From Salvator merianae (lineage: Eukaryota; Chordata; Lepidosauria; Squamata; Teiidae): a DNA stretch of 64,000 bases. The stretch is taken from the NCBI GenBank assembly GCA_003586115.2, contig QVOM02000057.1, positions 3,990,771-4,054,770 of the forward strand. The letters are read 5' to 3'. The position numbers were made by a program, and so were the translations under genes. Below the pieces are notes generated by a model that saw only the letters and a program-made list of their open reading frames with translations, had not been told where the DNA came from and did no database searches. Below, piece by piece: positions 14,201-24,854 of this stretch (its first letter is position 1; each line of letters begins with the position of its first letter).

Positions 14201-17200
14201 TGTCCGCACTCTGCGTGGGTTTCAACGGCGGGAAAGACTGCACAGCTTTGCTGCATCTTTTCCATGCCGCCGTTCAAAAGTACGTTGCCTTTAGGCCTTG
14301 GAGAGCCAAAGGCCCAACAGGGTACCTGGATCCAGGACAAAGCCCCTAATTGGCTTGGGCCCCAAATATCTAAAGGAACGCCTCTTCCCATATAGACCTG
14401 CCCATGCCCTAAGCAGTGCCTGTAAGATCCTCTAGGCTGTGACCTCCCCCTCAGCAGTGTAAAAGGGTGGGGACATATGAGAGGGCCTTGTCAGTGATGG
14501 CCCCCAGACTGCGGAATAGCCTTCCCTCTTCGGGCCCTTTCATTGTTCTTTGAACCAGCTCTTTTTAATTGTGTTTTATGTTAGTTTTATTGTGATCCAC
14601 CCTGATACCTTTCGTTATAGGGTGGGACAGAGATACAAATAACCAACCTACCAAATAATTTATCCTGTTTAGACGGTATCCACAGCAAGCAGAGAAGCTC
14701 CAGGCTCTTTACATTCACACTGTGTCCCCGTTTCCTGAGATGGAGGAGTTCATCAGAGAAACAACTGAGCGGTATGAACCCTTGGGGTTTCATTTTATTT
14801 TCATTCACTGGTTGGTCCCATCTACACCTAAGTTTTAATCCAGCTTCGACCCACTTTCAGAGCGGGAGTACACCTCAGACAAGTGACTAGTCCATTTCTT
14901 TCCACTTTATTTCACCCAAAAGAGGATTTTCTGAGTTAGATAATGCCAAAAGAAAATAGCTTGTCCCTTTGCTGTTGTGTTCCCTCGCTATGAGAGTGGA
15001 TTGAAGCTGGATTAAAACTTGGGTGTAGACGGGCTCTAAATCTAGGGAGGAAGCTTCTCTTGTAAATGAATGGCTCCGTTTGGAGGAATCCAGTCTTTGA
15101 CAGCAAGGGGAGAAAATTAAAGAAGACCTTAATAAGATTAATGTTGCATCCAGACATTGCTTACTTACTCCGCTATATTTGGATATTCCGGAATAAAGTG
15201 TGGATATTCCAGAATATCCATGCTTTATTCCAGAATATCCAAATATAACAGAATAAATAAGTGATGTCTGGATGCAGACTTGGACTTTTCTGGTAGAATG
15301 CCATGACCTGATTAGCGTTTTAGCTGAAAGTATCAATAGGAATAGTCAGGAACTGGAAAAATGATGAGGAATGGCTTTGGTGGAAAGAGGAAAAAGATTA
15401 ATAAAAGGAAATCTCCTTAAGAAAGAAGGCAGGCTGGTCAAAATAATTCTAGGGAAAGGACCCAAAAGAATAAGATAAATGAAGTGTAATGGGAGAACGG
15501 CCTTGACTCACTTTGTCCGGCTCCTGTAATGTATAAGAAAATCGGTAAACAATGGTTTAGAAAAATAAATAATTTAAGTCTTAGGCAAGCATACAGCACG
15601 AACCATTAACATGCATCATTGGAGGAACGAAAAGTTGTTTTGCCCAGGTCCAAAAAAGGCTGTAGTGGAGATAGCAGGTGCGCCTTTTGTGACTGTGCTT
15701 CACACCTCGCCCAGGTACAACCTTCATGTTTGCAACGTCTATGGGAACATCAAACAGGCCCTGAATGATCTGAAGGTGCAGGAACCGCAGCTGGAGGCAG
15801 TATTAATGGGCACCCGGCGCACGGATCCGTACTCTTGCACGCTGACGCCTTTCTGCATGACCGACCCCAAGTGGCCCCAGTATATGCGCATCAATCCTCT
15901 CCTGGTAGGTAGATGCTGAAGCCCACGTGCAGGGGGGTTGGTTGGATGTCCTCTTGTGTGCCTTTCTGAGCAAGGGAGGAGACTCAGCTAGAAGTCTGGG
16001 CTGTGGTCCAAAGCTACCTGCTGTGTGGATCCAGGCAATTGACACAGTGATAGAAAAGACCCCAGGAAGAGGCTGTGGCGTAGTGGTAGAGCAAACTGTC
16101 TGGAAAGCAGAGGGTTGTTGGTTCGATCCCCAGCCTCTCCAGGAAGCAGGCATGGCAAACTACTTCTGTAATGCTGCCAAGAAAACTGCATAGAAGGGCT
16201 CATGGGGGTCTGGGAGTGGCTGTGATTCAGCGGTAGAGCAAACTGTCTGGAAAGCAGAGGGTTGTTGGTTCGATCCCCAGCCTCTCCAGGAAGCAGGCAT
16301 GGCAAACTACTTCTGTAATGCTGCCAAGAAAACTGCATAGAGGTTCCTTATAGAGGTGCCCTTGCGGTCAACCAGTAATCAGCCACGATTCGGCGGTACC
16401 CAGCAACAACAGAAAAGACCCTGATGCTGGGAAAGATTGGGAGACAGTGGAGAACAGAAGGGCCTTGTGTGCTCTGGTCCATGAGTCACAAAGAGTCAGA
16501 CACAACTTAATGACTGAACAACAATAAAAGCTGGTGTCCCTTGTTGTGGTTGGAGAAAGGCCGCTAACAAGAGGCACCCTGGGAATCAGAATAGTCGGAA
16601 TTAAGAGTAGATGAAACTTTATAGGCTGGTAATGATACTCAAGCCAGGCTGGGATCGTGAAGCACCCAGCACTGGAAGATGAACAGAGGTATAAACCAAG
16701 GTGCCTGAAAATGGGCATCTTTGTTGCTTCTATGTGTGTCAGAGTGCGCCTTTTCCAAGAAACAGGATTCCATAAAAAGGTTTTCTCAAAGCACAGTGCT
16801 GACTCTTGGCTCCAGATACAACCAAGATCACAAATCAAAATCATCTTTGGAAAAGGTTGTTTTTTATTTTTTTTTGAAAATGCATCGATGTGTTCCCACA
16901 GACAGCAGGAATACAGCCTAGCTAAAGGGTGTCGTTACCTTTTTTCGTTTCTTTTGGCCATCAGCTGTCCTAACTACGTCTTCCTCTCTTCTGGTCACCT
17001 ATAGGATTGGACCTACCGGGATATATGGAAGTTCCTTCGCACTCTTTATATCCCTTACTGCATTCTGTACGACAAAGGGTAGGTAAAAGCGTACAGAGAG
17101 GTTTGTAGAAGGGACACACTTAGACTTAGTTTCTTGCCTTCGCTTCTTTTTGTTAAAAACGTACCTGTATGCAAAGACAGGATGGAATGCATGAAATACT

Positions 17201-18404
17201 CTTGCTGTTGCTGCTGCTTTTTAAAAATTTATTTCAATCATTTTGATTTTAATTCCAATCCTCAAATTACTTAAGACGCCAAATATCTAATGGAAGGCCT
17301 TCTCCCATATCGACCTGCCTATGCCTTAAGATCTCCTGGGGAGGCCCTCCTGGTTGTACCACCACCTTAAGTAGCAAAAGGGGTAGGGACCCGGGACAGG
17401 GCCTTCTCAGTGGTAGCCCCCAGACTATGGAATAGTCTCTACTCTGTGGTGTGCCAGGTGCCTTCACTTTACCTGTTCTGCAGTTGAGTGAAGAGACACC
17501 TGTTTACCCAGATCCTTTGGCTGAGGAAACTGCGGCCCCTCTGCACTGTTATTCCCTTAACCCACCCAAAAACTTTTGGTTATAGGGTGGGATAAAAATG
17601 CAAACGAATGAATGAATGAATGAATGAATGTTCCTAGCAAGTCTAATGAAGTCAAGGATAAAACAGGCCTTGCGTTGGTTTGTGCTTGTGTCCTGCGGGT
17701 GGGTTTCCCCATGCAGCTGGTTGGCTACTTGTGAGAGCAGACTGCTGGACTAGACGGGCCTGATCCAGTGGGGCATTTCTTATGTCCTTACCCTGCTTCC
17801 CAGCATTCACTCATTCACAGGATTGAGCAGGGGGTTGGACTTGATGACCCTGGGGGGTCCCTTCCGACTCTATGGTTCTTTGACTGGAGGGGACAGCGAA
17901 CCTGGTTCCTTGCTCTGTGCCTGTCAGTGAAGATAAGCTATTTAGAGCTTGGGGGGGCAGGGGTGGATATGGAGGAAAATTGTCCAGTTGGCCCTTCCTG
18001 GAGGGGCCAGGGAAATCCTTGGGGGCCTGAGCTCTGGTTTAAAAGACAGAAGGAGAAGTAACACTTTTACCCTGTTAGGAAGAGAAGAAGGGGAAGCCCA
18101 GGGTCTTTCTGAGCTCTTCCACTGCAAACGGAGTGATGCCAGAACCAGAACTTTAGGAGGGAGAGTTAGAAATCAGGCACCTCTGATGGTTCCAGACAGG
18201 AAGGTAATGAATACCCATGTACTCCTTCTCCTTTTCCTCCACTTCCGTTTCTCCTTCCCTTTGGACAGCTACACTTCACTGGGCAGCATGAGCAACACGC
18301 AGAAAAACCCGGCCCTGTGTTACACGGATGCCCAGGGAAGGGAATGCTACCGTCCTGCCTACGAACTGGCAAACGAGGAGGATGAACGCAACTCCCGCCA
18401 TTGA
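11180..18404 (+). CDS. FLAD1: FLAD1, FAD synthase (7 coding exons)
   Basis: Coding exons: 11180 (or 11252)-11353, 12508-13267, 14132-14279, 14673-14771, 15715-15904, 17005-17078 and 18269-18404. They join in frame to 502 aa from 11252, or 526 aa from 11180. The enzyme adenylates FMN with ATP to make FAD. Residues below count from 11252. The N-terminal molybdopterin-binding-like (MPTb) domain, about 20-270, has GGIGPTHDD (87-95) and FPGIP (about 169-173); in the human protein it is linked to FAD hydrolysis. The C-terminal PAPS-reductase-like synthase domain, about 290-490, has the P-loop FNGGKDC (318-324) and GTRRTDP (402-408), and ends EEDERNSRH. Splice sites are canonical; the exon 2 donor is the weaker GTAGCG. 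The first coding exon has an acceptor at 11095-11096, and an in-frame TGA at 11171-11173 makes 11180 the first possible start. Exon 2 is unusually G/C-rich at third positions. I see no inactivating change. Confidence 0.96.
11354..12507 (+). other. FLAD1: FLAD1 coding intron 1
   Basis: No extra exon seen. It contains the 28-bp minisatellite at 11558-11710 and, at about 11990-12170, an imperfect fold-back segment with GCCGGAAGTCCTTGCCG against its partner near CTTCCAGCCGGAGGTGG, plus CTCACCTGTGCTGGGCGCC. A related CTCACCTGTGCTGGCCGCC occurs at about 34005. It is probably a degenerate DNA element. Confidence 0.5.
11558..11710. repeat. 28-bp minisatellite in FLAD1 intron
   Basis: Five full units begin at 11558, 11586, 11614, 11642 and 11670, and a partial unit follows at 11698. 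The consensus starts GGATTCTGGTTGGTC and continues CCNTAGAANCCA. Units differ at several positions, and alternate units share AGAATTCA or AGAACCCA ends, suggesting growth by a two-unit step. Confidence 0.85.
13268..14131 (+). other. FLAD1: FLAD1 coding intron 2
   Basis: Contains a partial SINE-like GTTGTGTGGCACAGTGGCTAG (about 13640), a CT-rich tract at 13675-13693 and a (TTG)n run at about 14050-14067. Nothing coding was recognised. Confidence 0.5.
14330..14645 (+). mobile_element. L2-type LINE 3' end, sense orientation, in FLAD1 intron
   Basis: Forward copy of the L2-type 3' end: GAGGGCCTTGTCAGTGATGG, CCCCAGACTGCGGAATAGCC, then the 3' UTR with GTGATCCACCCTGATACC and the terminal GGGTGGGACAGAGATACAAAT. 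It lies between exons 3 and 4 and does not touch a splice site. Confidence 0.65.
15145..15276. mobile_element. Palindromic MITE-like fold-back element, copy 1
   Basis: A near-perfect palindrome whose arms start TGCATCCAGACAT and end ATGTCTGGATGCA. The interior is built of repeated GGATATTCC/GGAATATCC and ATTCCGGAATAAA words, with TATATTTGGATATTCC facing GAATATCCAAATATA. A second copy, with the same arms and core, is at 50006-50123. Both lack coding capacity, as expected for non-autonomous DNA transposons. Confidence 0.75.
16071..16410 (+). mobile_element. tRNA-derived SINE, tandem dimer
   Basis: Two heads, starting at about 16071 and 16215, each carry box A-like TAGTGGTAGAGC or CAGCGGTAGAGC and box B GGTTCGATCCCC. 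Each is followed by the body GGCATGGCAAACTACTTCTG and CTGCCAAGAAAACTGCATAG. The second unit runs into the 3' tail CACGATTCGGCGGTACCCAG, then CAACAAC. The tail resembles an RTE/BovB 3' end, suggesting BovB-driven retroposition. The head is not a working tRNA gene: it lacks a proper acceptor stem and occurs in many copies. Confidence 0.75.
16411..16527 (+). mobile_element. BovB (RTE) LINE 3' fragment
   Basis: Starts with AGAAAAGACCCTGATGCTGG and GAAAGATTG, and ends GTCACAAAGAGTCAGACACA, ACTTAATGACTGAACAACAA. Both are hallmark BovB 3' sequences. The stretch between them is shortened, so this is an internally deleted copy. BovB is known in squamates and ruminants. It sits directly after a SINE tail. 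Confidence 0.75.
17225..17635 (+). mobile_element. L2-type LINE 3' end with GAAT microsatellite
   Basis: Forward L2-type 3' end with TTCTCAGTGGTAGCCCCCAG, ACTATGGAATAG, then a 3' UTR with AACCCACCC and GGTTATAGGGTGGGATAAAA. It is followed by (GAAT)n at about 17606-17630. It lies in FLAD1 intron 6. Confidence 0.65.
17640..17885 (+). mobile_element. Two CR1-type LINE 3' tails
   Basis: First tail: GGGTGGGTTTCCCCATGCAG, then GGTTGGCTACTTGTGAGAGC, GACTGCTGGACTAGACGGGCC and CTTATGTCCTTA. Second tail, at about 17820-17885: GAGCAGGGGGTTGGACTTGA, TGACC, CCTTCCGACTCTATGGTTCT. Both match CR1 3' ends, and the second is the classical form. Confidence 0.7.
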
Positions 18405-18664
18405 CTCCTCGCGAGGCCTGCGGACCGCGCCGCCCAGCGCCAGAGAACAGGCCCAGTTGGAAGGCTTAATTCGGTTACAGACAGTGCAGAGAAGACAGCG
18501 GAGAAAATGCAGGCGCCGTCCCAAACATCAGCATGCCCTGTATTGCTTATGGGTTAGGGACCATCTTGGTCGACGTGTGTTTACGTCTTCTGTGTAATTC
18601 TGCAGCTCTGTTTCTGTCCAGGTTGGCCTCTTCCTTGCATCAGGTGGCAAGAACAAATGCTGGA

Positions 18665-18670
18665 AATAAA
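18665..18670 (+). terminator. FLAD1: FLAD1 poly(A) signal
   Basis: AATAAA about 260 bases after the FLAD1 stop, followed by a T-rich stretch. It is the first canonical hexamer downstream. Confidence 0.75.
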
Positions 18671-18726
18671 TAACCTCAGTTAGGTTGTTTTTTTTAAAAA
18701 AAATTATTTGGGTTTTATGTTCCTGG

Positions 18727-19216
18727 ATAGATTCATAGAGGTCAGGTGTATCGACGGCTGCTAGAATGGATGCCCAGGGACCACCTCCAGATTGGAGAGG
18801 CAGGCAGGATGTCTCTAAGGGCCATTTTCAGGGAGTGGAGAGCAGGTGAAGGTTTTGCCTTCGTCTTCTGCTCGAGATGCCCAGAAGCAACTGGTGGGCC
18901 ACTGGGTGAGACGGGATGCTGGACTAGATGGGCTGTGGCCTGATCCAGCAGGGCTTCTCTTATGTTCTGATGGGCAGGTGAATCAAAACCTTTTAGAATG
19001 GATGCCCCAGTACCACCTCCAGGTTGGAGAGGCAGGCAGGAGGCCTCTAAAGGCCATTTGCAGAGAGTGGAGAGCAGGTGAAGGTTTTGCCTTCGTCTTC
19101 TGCTCGAGATGCCCAGAAGCAATTGGCGGACCACTGTGTGAGACAGGATGCTGGACTAGATGGGCTGCGGCCTGATCCAGCACGGCTCCTCTTAGGTTCT
19201 TATGTTCTCATAAGCC
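18727..19216 (+). mobile_element. CR1-type LINE 3' ends, two head-to-tail copies
   Basis: Copies begin at about 18727 and 18967. Each has GAATGGATGCCC, CACCTCCAG, GGAGTGGAGAGCAGGTGAAGG, GCTGGACTAGATGGGCTG and CTGATCCAGCA, and ends in CTTATGTTCT. They lie just after the FLAD1 poly(A) site. Confidence 0.7.
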
Positions 19217-19469
19217 AAACAACACTACTTTTTAAGAACCGGGGTGCCCCGTAGATGATACACACTGTGCACTTTATGCTAAATGTGTAATTTCTGTAAC
19301 AGATGTGACCTCTGTCTTTTTTTGCTCAACATATAAAAAACAACGATGAATGCAGGGAAAATAGCTGATATTTGGGGTGGGGGTGGTGGGGTGGTGGATC
19401 AGGACTGAAAACAGAAAGAGATGGAGAATTCTTTTTTGAAATTGGCATGTCCAAATTTAGTTTGTATTC

Positions 19470-19790
19470 TGTTGTTATTGTTGGGTACCATCAAATTGTG
19501 GTCAACTCCTGGTTGACTGTATGTGACCTCTATACAGTTTTCTTGGCAGAGATACAGACATGGTTTGCCATTGCCTATTTCCAAGGAGAGATGGGGACCA
19601 AACTGGCAACCCTCTGTTTTCCAGGCACTTTGCTCTACCACTGACCTATGACCATTCCATGTGCTCTTCTATGCAGTTTTCTTGGCAGAGATACCGAAGT
19701 GGTTTGCATTGCCTACTTCTGGGGAGAGGCTGGGGATTGAACTGGCAACCCTCTGCTTTCCAAGCAGTTTGCTCTAGCACTGCATTCAAC
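19470..19790 (-). mobile_element. tRNA-derived SINE dimer, minus strand
   Basis: Begins on the + strand with TTGTTGGGTACCATCAAATT (the 3' tail). It is followed by two body-plus-head units ending in box B complements GGGGACCAAACTGGCAACCC and GGGATTGAACTGGCAACCC. Confidence 0.7.
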
Positions 19791-20188
19791 AGTCGCTTTT
19801 CATATGATAAATAAAGCCAAAACTGGCTGTGTTAGGCTGTGCCTCTATCAGTTTTTGCCACTTGAGCTGCGATTTAAGAAATCCTCGGAGCTTAATTCTA
19901 GTTGGGCACGTCCTGCAACCTTAATTTGATCGTTTAGATTCCCAGCACTCAAACCCATGAGGTCACTGCATCCAGCAGCCAGCTGGCCTGTTTGCCATTA
20001 TGGAGAGCGGGTTGTTAGTCAAAGGGGACTCTTCAGGAAGGCGTCCAGGCCCTGTGGTTCTCTTGTGACTTTTTGCAGAATAGAGAAGCTTCCAGTGACT
20101 GCACAAACACACACACACACAAAACGGACAGGGCAGTCACACAAACCCACTAAAAGCCAGATCAGACTGCAAAGCACCCCAGAGCAAA

Positions 20189-20407
20189 ATGCATCTTTCC
20201 GTGCAGAGGTTCGCAAGCCCCTTTCCGTGGTTCTCGGGCGCCCTGGTGCAGCCCTACGTCCTGCGGCGGCGTCTGCTGCGTACGCTGGCCTTTCCTTACT
20301 ACAAAAGCGGGAACCTAGTCGGCCTGGGGTACACAGCCTTGCAGGCCCTCCGAGAATGCCTCTATGTTCTCCTCTGCTGCTGGTGCTTGAAGGAGGTTTT
20401 GGATTAG
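20189..20407 (+). CDS. LENEP: LENEP, lens epithelial cell protein orthologue (single exon)
   Basis: An intact 72-codon frame whose C-terminus reads YVLLCCWCLKEVLD. From memory, the small human LENEP protein (61 aa) ends in an almost identical LLCCWC.KE.LD block. Upstream, the N-terminal half (MHLSVQRFASPFPWFSGALV and a basic RRRLLRT segment) is more divergent. The gene follows FLAD1 on the same strand, as in human. The ATG has A at -3. The C-terminal third is hydrophobic and Cys-rich and could associate with membrane; molecular function is unknown, though human LENEP is expressed in lens epithelium and linked to its differentiation. No splice evidence is needed and no canonical poly(A) hexamer is obvious. 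The call rests on the short conserved C-terminus plus synteny. Confidence 0.78.
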   Translation: MHLSVQRFASPFPWFSGALVQPYVLRRRLLRTLAFPYYKSGNLVGLGYTALQALRECLYVLLCCWCLKEVLD

Positions 20408-20537
20408 AAAGTCCCTCTGAGGGCCGGCTGTGGGGGAATCCGTCATCTGCATTGCCAGGCTGCTGGGAGCAAACATTTGCGCCTTATCCTTGAGCTGTTG
20501 GGAAATCCGTCTGCAAACTGCGATGTAAGTAAAATAT

Positions 20538-20556
20538 AGATAGATAGATAGATCTT
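20538..20556. repeat. (GATA)n microsatellite
   Basis: Four or more ATAG/GATA units, just downstream of LENEP. Confidence 0.8.
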
Positions 20557-20574
20557 TATTTTAAAAAAGCATCC

Positions 20575-21365
20575 TTCTTCAACTGTTCGCTAAGCAGATT
20601 TGAACTTCAGGAGAAATGGAACAAAAAGAGGAACTCTTGAGGGCAGGATGTAGCTGAATAGTTAGAGATTTTGTTTAGCCATGCAGAAGGACACGGAGCA
20701 GAATGCAAAAACAGTGAAATGGAATGAGGACAGACAGAGGAAGTGATAGGCGCGGCTTTCCAAGGCAGCAGGTTGGTGCAGTCCCATGTGAAAATTGATC
20801 CTATAGCAAATGATGTTAGGACCGACAAGGGGAAGGATTTTTTTCACCCAGAGGGCCATCGGTCTGTGGAATTGTCTACTGGGAGAGGTGGTGACAGCAA
20901 TCAGCTTGGGTAGCTTTAAGAAGGGATTAGACAAATTCATGGAGGACTGATGTATCCATGGCTACTAGAATGGATGCCCGGGTACCACCTCCAGGTTGGA
21001 GAGACAGGCAGGTTGCCTCAAAAGACCCTTTGCAGGGAGTGGAGAGCAGGTGAAGGTTTTGCCTTTGCCTTCTGCTTGAGATGCCCAGAAACAATTGGTA
21101 GACCACTGCATGAGACTAAAAGGGCTGTGGCCCGATCCAGCAGGGCTCCTCTTATGTTTTTATCTAGAATGGATGCCTAGGTACTGCATCCAGGTTGGAG
21201 AGACAGGCAGGATGCCTCTAAAGGCCATTTGCAGGGAGTAGAGAGCAGGCGAAGGGTTTGCCCTTGTCTTCTGCTTGAGAATGCTCAGAAGCCATTACGT
21301 GAGGCAGGATGCTGGACTAGTTGGGCCATGGCCTGATCCAGCGGGGCTCTTCTTATGTTCTTACG
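20575..21365 (+). mobile_element. CR1-type LINE 3' region with duplicated tail
   Basis: Begins with 3' sequence including TTTTTTTCACCCAGAGGGCC and GGGATTAGACAAATTCATGG. It then has two copies of the tail module (about 20941-21165 and 21166-21365), each ending in CTTATGTT. This is the longest CR1-type remnant of the set. Confidence 0.65.
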
Positions 21366-22377
21366 CTCTCCTGAACCAGTCTTGAACTGAAGCACCCATG
21401 AAGGAGAACAGGAGAGCAGATTTAAAGCTCCATTTCAGCCCATAAGAGAGCAGCTGCTCCTGCATCGTGGACTTTGCTTTGGGGATGTTTCCTAAAGAGA
21501 ATGCCAGGTGCATTTAGCTGGTTGATAGTTCCTTGCGCAGCCTACGCAAAAAAAAAAAGTGGATTCAGTTGCTAAGCCCAGCCTGATCCTGCATGTGAAA
21601 GGGATCAGACCCCTTCCAGCACCCCTCTGTTAAGCTTTTTAAACCATGGAATCGTTTTTGACCACTTAAAAGTTCCATTTCAGGCCCGCTGCGATGTAAA
21701 AACCACAACCATAAGTTCACCTGGTTGCCCAAGGAGAAGGAATAAAGAAGAAGAAGCAATGTTTGGTTTGGGTGGGGGGGTACAGGGAAAGGTGCACAAT
21801 GGATGTTTACCTTCCATATCTGTCCACTGCAGGTTACGGATATTGCAGCAGAAACAGAAGACTCCAGACAAAGATCTAGCTGCTTGCTGTTGTAAACTCC
21901 TTTGAGATTCCACTTTAAAAGATACCGGCAGACCACAAACCATGGAGAAAGGGAGATCACTGCCTTCCAGATGTTGCCATATTCAGAATCCGATCAGTCC
22001 TGCCCTGTTGCATAGCAAGGGATGCTGGGAACTCAAGTCTGACAACATGGGGACCCACATATTCTCCAAAGCTATATGGCAGTCAGAAGTTCAACTGGTC
22101 AATTTTAGGCAGCATCCCAAATACAGCTGATATTTTCTGTTATGCCAAACAGTGTGTCTTTTGAAGGCCAGCTGGCTTTCAGTCAGAACATCTTCGTTGC
22201 TTTGCTTTGTTCTGGCTCTTGGTATGAAGTGATGGATTAATCCATAAACGTATTCCGATTTGGTTTGCCTACCAGAACGCCTTGGCAGAAGTCTGTGTGT
22301 GTTTATTTTGCATTGCGAGGGGGTGAACAGGGCATCAGCACCAGGGCTGTGATGGGGTGTGTGTGTGTCAGAGATTT

Positions 22378-22790
22378 TATTGTTGTTGTGGCCAACTCCT
22401 GGTTGACTCTGTGGACATCTCTATGCAGTTTTCTTGGCAAGGATATCAGAGAGGTTTGCCTTTGCCTATTTCTGGGAGTAGCTGGGGGTCAAACTGGCAA
22501 CTCTCTGCTACCCTAAGCAGTTTCCTCTACCACTGAGCTACAGACACTCCCAGGCTCCATGGGCCCCCCTATGCAGTTTTCTTGGCACAGACACAGAAGT
22601 GGTTTGCCATTCCCTACTTTCAGGGAGAGGCTGAGGATTGAACCGGTGACCCTCTGCTTTCCAGACATTTTGCTCTCCCGCTGAACTATGGCCACTCTGT
22701 GCAGTTTCCTTGGCAGAGGTGCAGCAGTGGTTTGCTTGCCTGCTTCCAGGGGAGAGGCTGGGGATCGAACCGGTGCCCCTCTTTCAAAGG
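22378..22790 (-). mobile_element. tRNA-derived SINE trimer, minus strand
   Basis: The tail complement TTGTTGTTGTGGCCAACTCC begins the block. Three body-head units follow, with box B complements near 22489 (GGGGTCAAACTGGCAAC), 22633 (GGATTGAACCGGTGACCC) and 22759 (GGGGATCGAACCGGTGCCC). The third unit is fused to unique GC-rich DNA. Confidence 0.7.
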
Positions 22791-23984
22791 TGCCTTCTGG
22801 CCTCGGTGCAGTCTGCGGCAGCCAGACTCCGTGCCTCGGCGCAAGCGGTTCTCGCCTTTCCCCTCCCTCGCCCGCCGGGCCGCACCGTCTCCGCTTCCCA
22901 TTCCCGTGCTGGCCAGCTTGTCTCCAGCTCTCTTCCAGCCAGTTTCCTGCTTCTCTTGATAAGCTGCTCTCCCTCTGCAAGATCCCAGACACGCTGGAGC
23001 TGACGCCAAAGGTCACCGCCTGGCCAGGCCGCGGCAGTCTCGCAAAGAATGAATGCGGGGGACCCGACTGGCTGGCTAGATGGTGGGCGGGCGGGCGGGC
23101 AACTCCCTTCAGGACAACCTCGGGCTCCTCCGGCGTCTGGCAACGGCTCCAGCTCTGGCCTGCCCACGGCCCCCGCTTGGCACCGCTCTCTGCACACCCT
23201 TGCAGGATGGCGCTCTGCTCTTTCATCTGGAGGGCCTGCCTTTGCCCATTGTCTGGGCCTGCTCTGAGACGGGGGCAGTCGAGAGAGGCTGTCCGGGGGC
23301 CCCCACGGGGTCCAGCCCTGTCCCCGCATCTCTGTAGCTGCCTGCTCTGAGGACGGCAGAGGCAGCCCGGCGCCAGTCCAATCTCTGTTATCTCTCTGGG
23401 AAGCTGGAGGAGGAAGTGAAAGAGATAGCCGGGCCTCCGGTCTTAAAGGGCCACGCTTGCTGCCAATGTGCGACAGGCTTCGGTCCGCTTGCCGTCTTTC
23501 TCTGTGCCCAGCACTGCCTGGGGCTTGAAATGGGTGCCAGGCAGGCAGGTTTGATCCAGATCTCTCCGCTGTTTTGCCTTGGCATTGCTGTTTGGGAAAC
23601 GGAGCCTCTTCCCTGCTCGTGCAGATACCTGCCTGCCCTGTAAAGCATCCTTAGGGAAGAGAGAACTGGGGGTGATTATTAGGAACCGGTTGCAGCAAAA
23701 TCCTGGAAAACGGGGCGGATTTGAAGATGTCACGGGGGCGGGGGGCAATTCTTCTAGGACTGGGCTCTGCTGGAAAAATGGAACAGAAGATGCCATTCAA
23801 TATAGTATTGCAGGACTGCTGGAGACGGGCATTTTACTCTTTAAATTTCAGTTCATGCAGTGCATGGCGCTTCCGGTTTTAAGAAAATACTAGAAGAAAT
23901 GGTGCATTCGTAGACCCGTTTGGTGAGAGTAAAGGTGCAGCAGCGATTTGCTTGTTTGTAAGACAGTTGCTGCAAATAAATAAA

Positions 23985-24245
23985 CACAGGGGTGCATATA
24001 AAGTGCAACCTATACCTGAAGGTCTCAGGGTGGGTTGCAATAAAATCAGTATAAAAACAGATAAAATAAGTGAGCTAAAACAGTGACAGTGCACTGGGAG
24101 GGAATGGTGTTCCCTCAAGCAAAGACTGGAATAGAGAAGTCTTCATCAAACATCTGAATATATACAATGAGGGTGCCTGATGCCTCTTGGAAGGGAGACT
24201 CATTCCATAACCTGGGGGCTATCACCAAGAAGGCCCTGCCATGCG
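23985..24245 (-). mobile_element. L2-type LINE 3' end, minus strand
   Basis: Includes ACCTGAAGGTCTCAGGGTGG, GAGGGTGCCTGATGCCTC and CCTGGGGGCTATCACCAAGA, all complements of the L2-type terminus described at 8940-9165. Confidence 0.65.
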
Positions 24246-24854
24246 AAAAAAAAAAACCCTTTGCCATTTCCCTTGTGGTGGCCACCTTTCATCTCTTGTC
24301 TCATGCTTGCGGGGCTTTTTGGGGAGGGACACTTTTTGATTCCCTTCTCACAGTTGCACATTCAAAGGAATTTGTGATGGGAAGAGAACATCAGAGGGGG
24401 AAGAAAAGCCCATTCACTTCCCCCCTCCTTTCAAGCAACATTGTGGGCATAAACAGCAGGCGAAAAAAGGGGCCTTTCCTCCCATAAGTCTTATCTGATA
24501 AGGGAAAATGAATGCATGCCAAGCAATTTCAAATCCTTTCCACGTGGGATCTTCTGAAGCATACATTCTAAGAATGGCATCTCCTTGGAATTTCTGCATC
24601 AACAGGCTTATGTAGAACTGCATTGCTCATCTGGTCTGGTGCACACTGTATCCTCTACATTAAGGCTGTGACCCAGGGGAAAAATTCTGTTCCGGACTGC
24701 AGTGCCTGAGTGGTGGAGGCCCCAGGGCCGCTTAATTAAAAACCTGTTCTTTTTCACTCTGCACAGAATAGACCTGTCACACAAGCTGACCACCTCTTTG
24801 CTGACTGCACGAAAGCCTTTTTAAGTGCCTCACTTTCTGGGCACCCAAGGCAGC

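Noticed and set aside
16071..16145. Possible tRNA gene
   Set aside because: Box A and box B are present, but the head belongs to a SINE found many times in the window, with no good acceptor stem or terminator.
22688..23350. Long open frames on both strands in GC-rich DNA
   Set aside because: Several overlapping frames are open at once, all Pro/Arg/Ala-rich. Their start lies in a SINE, and no motif is present.
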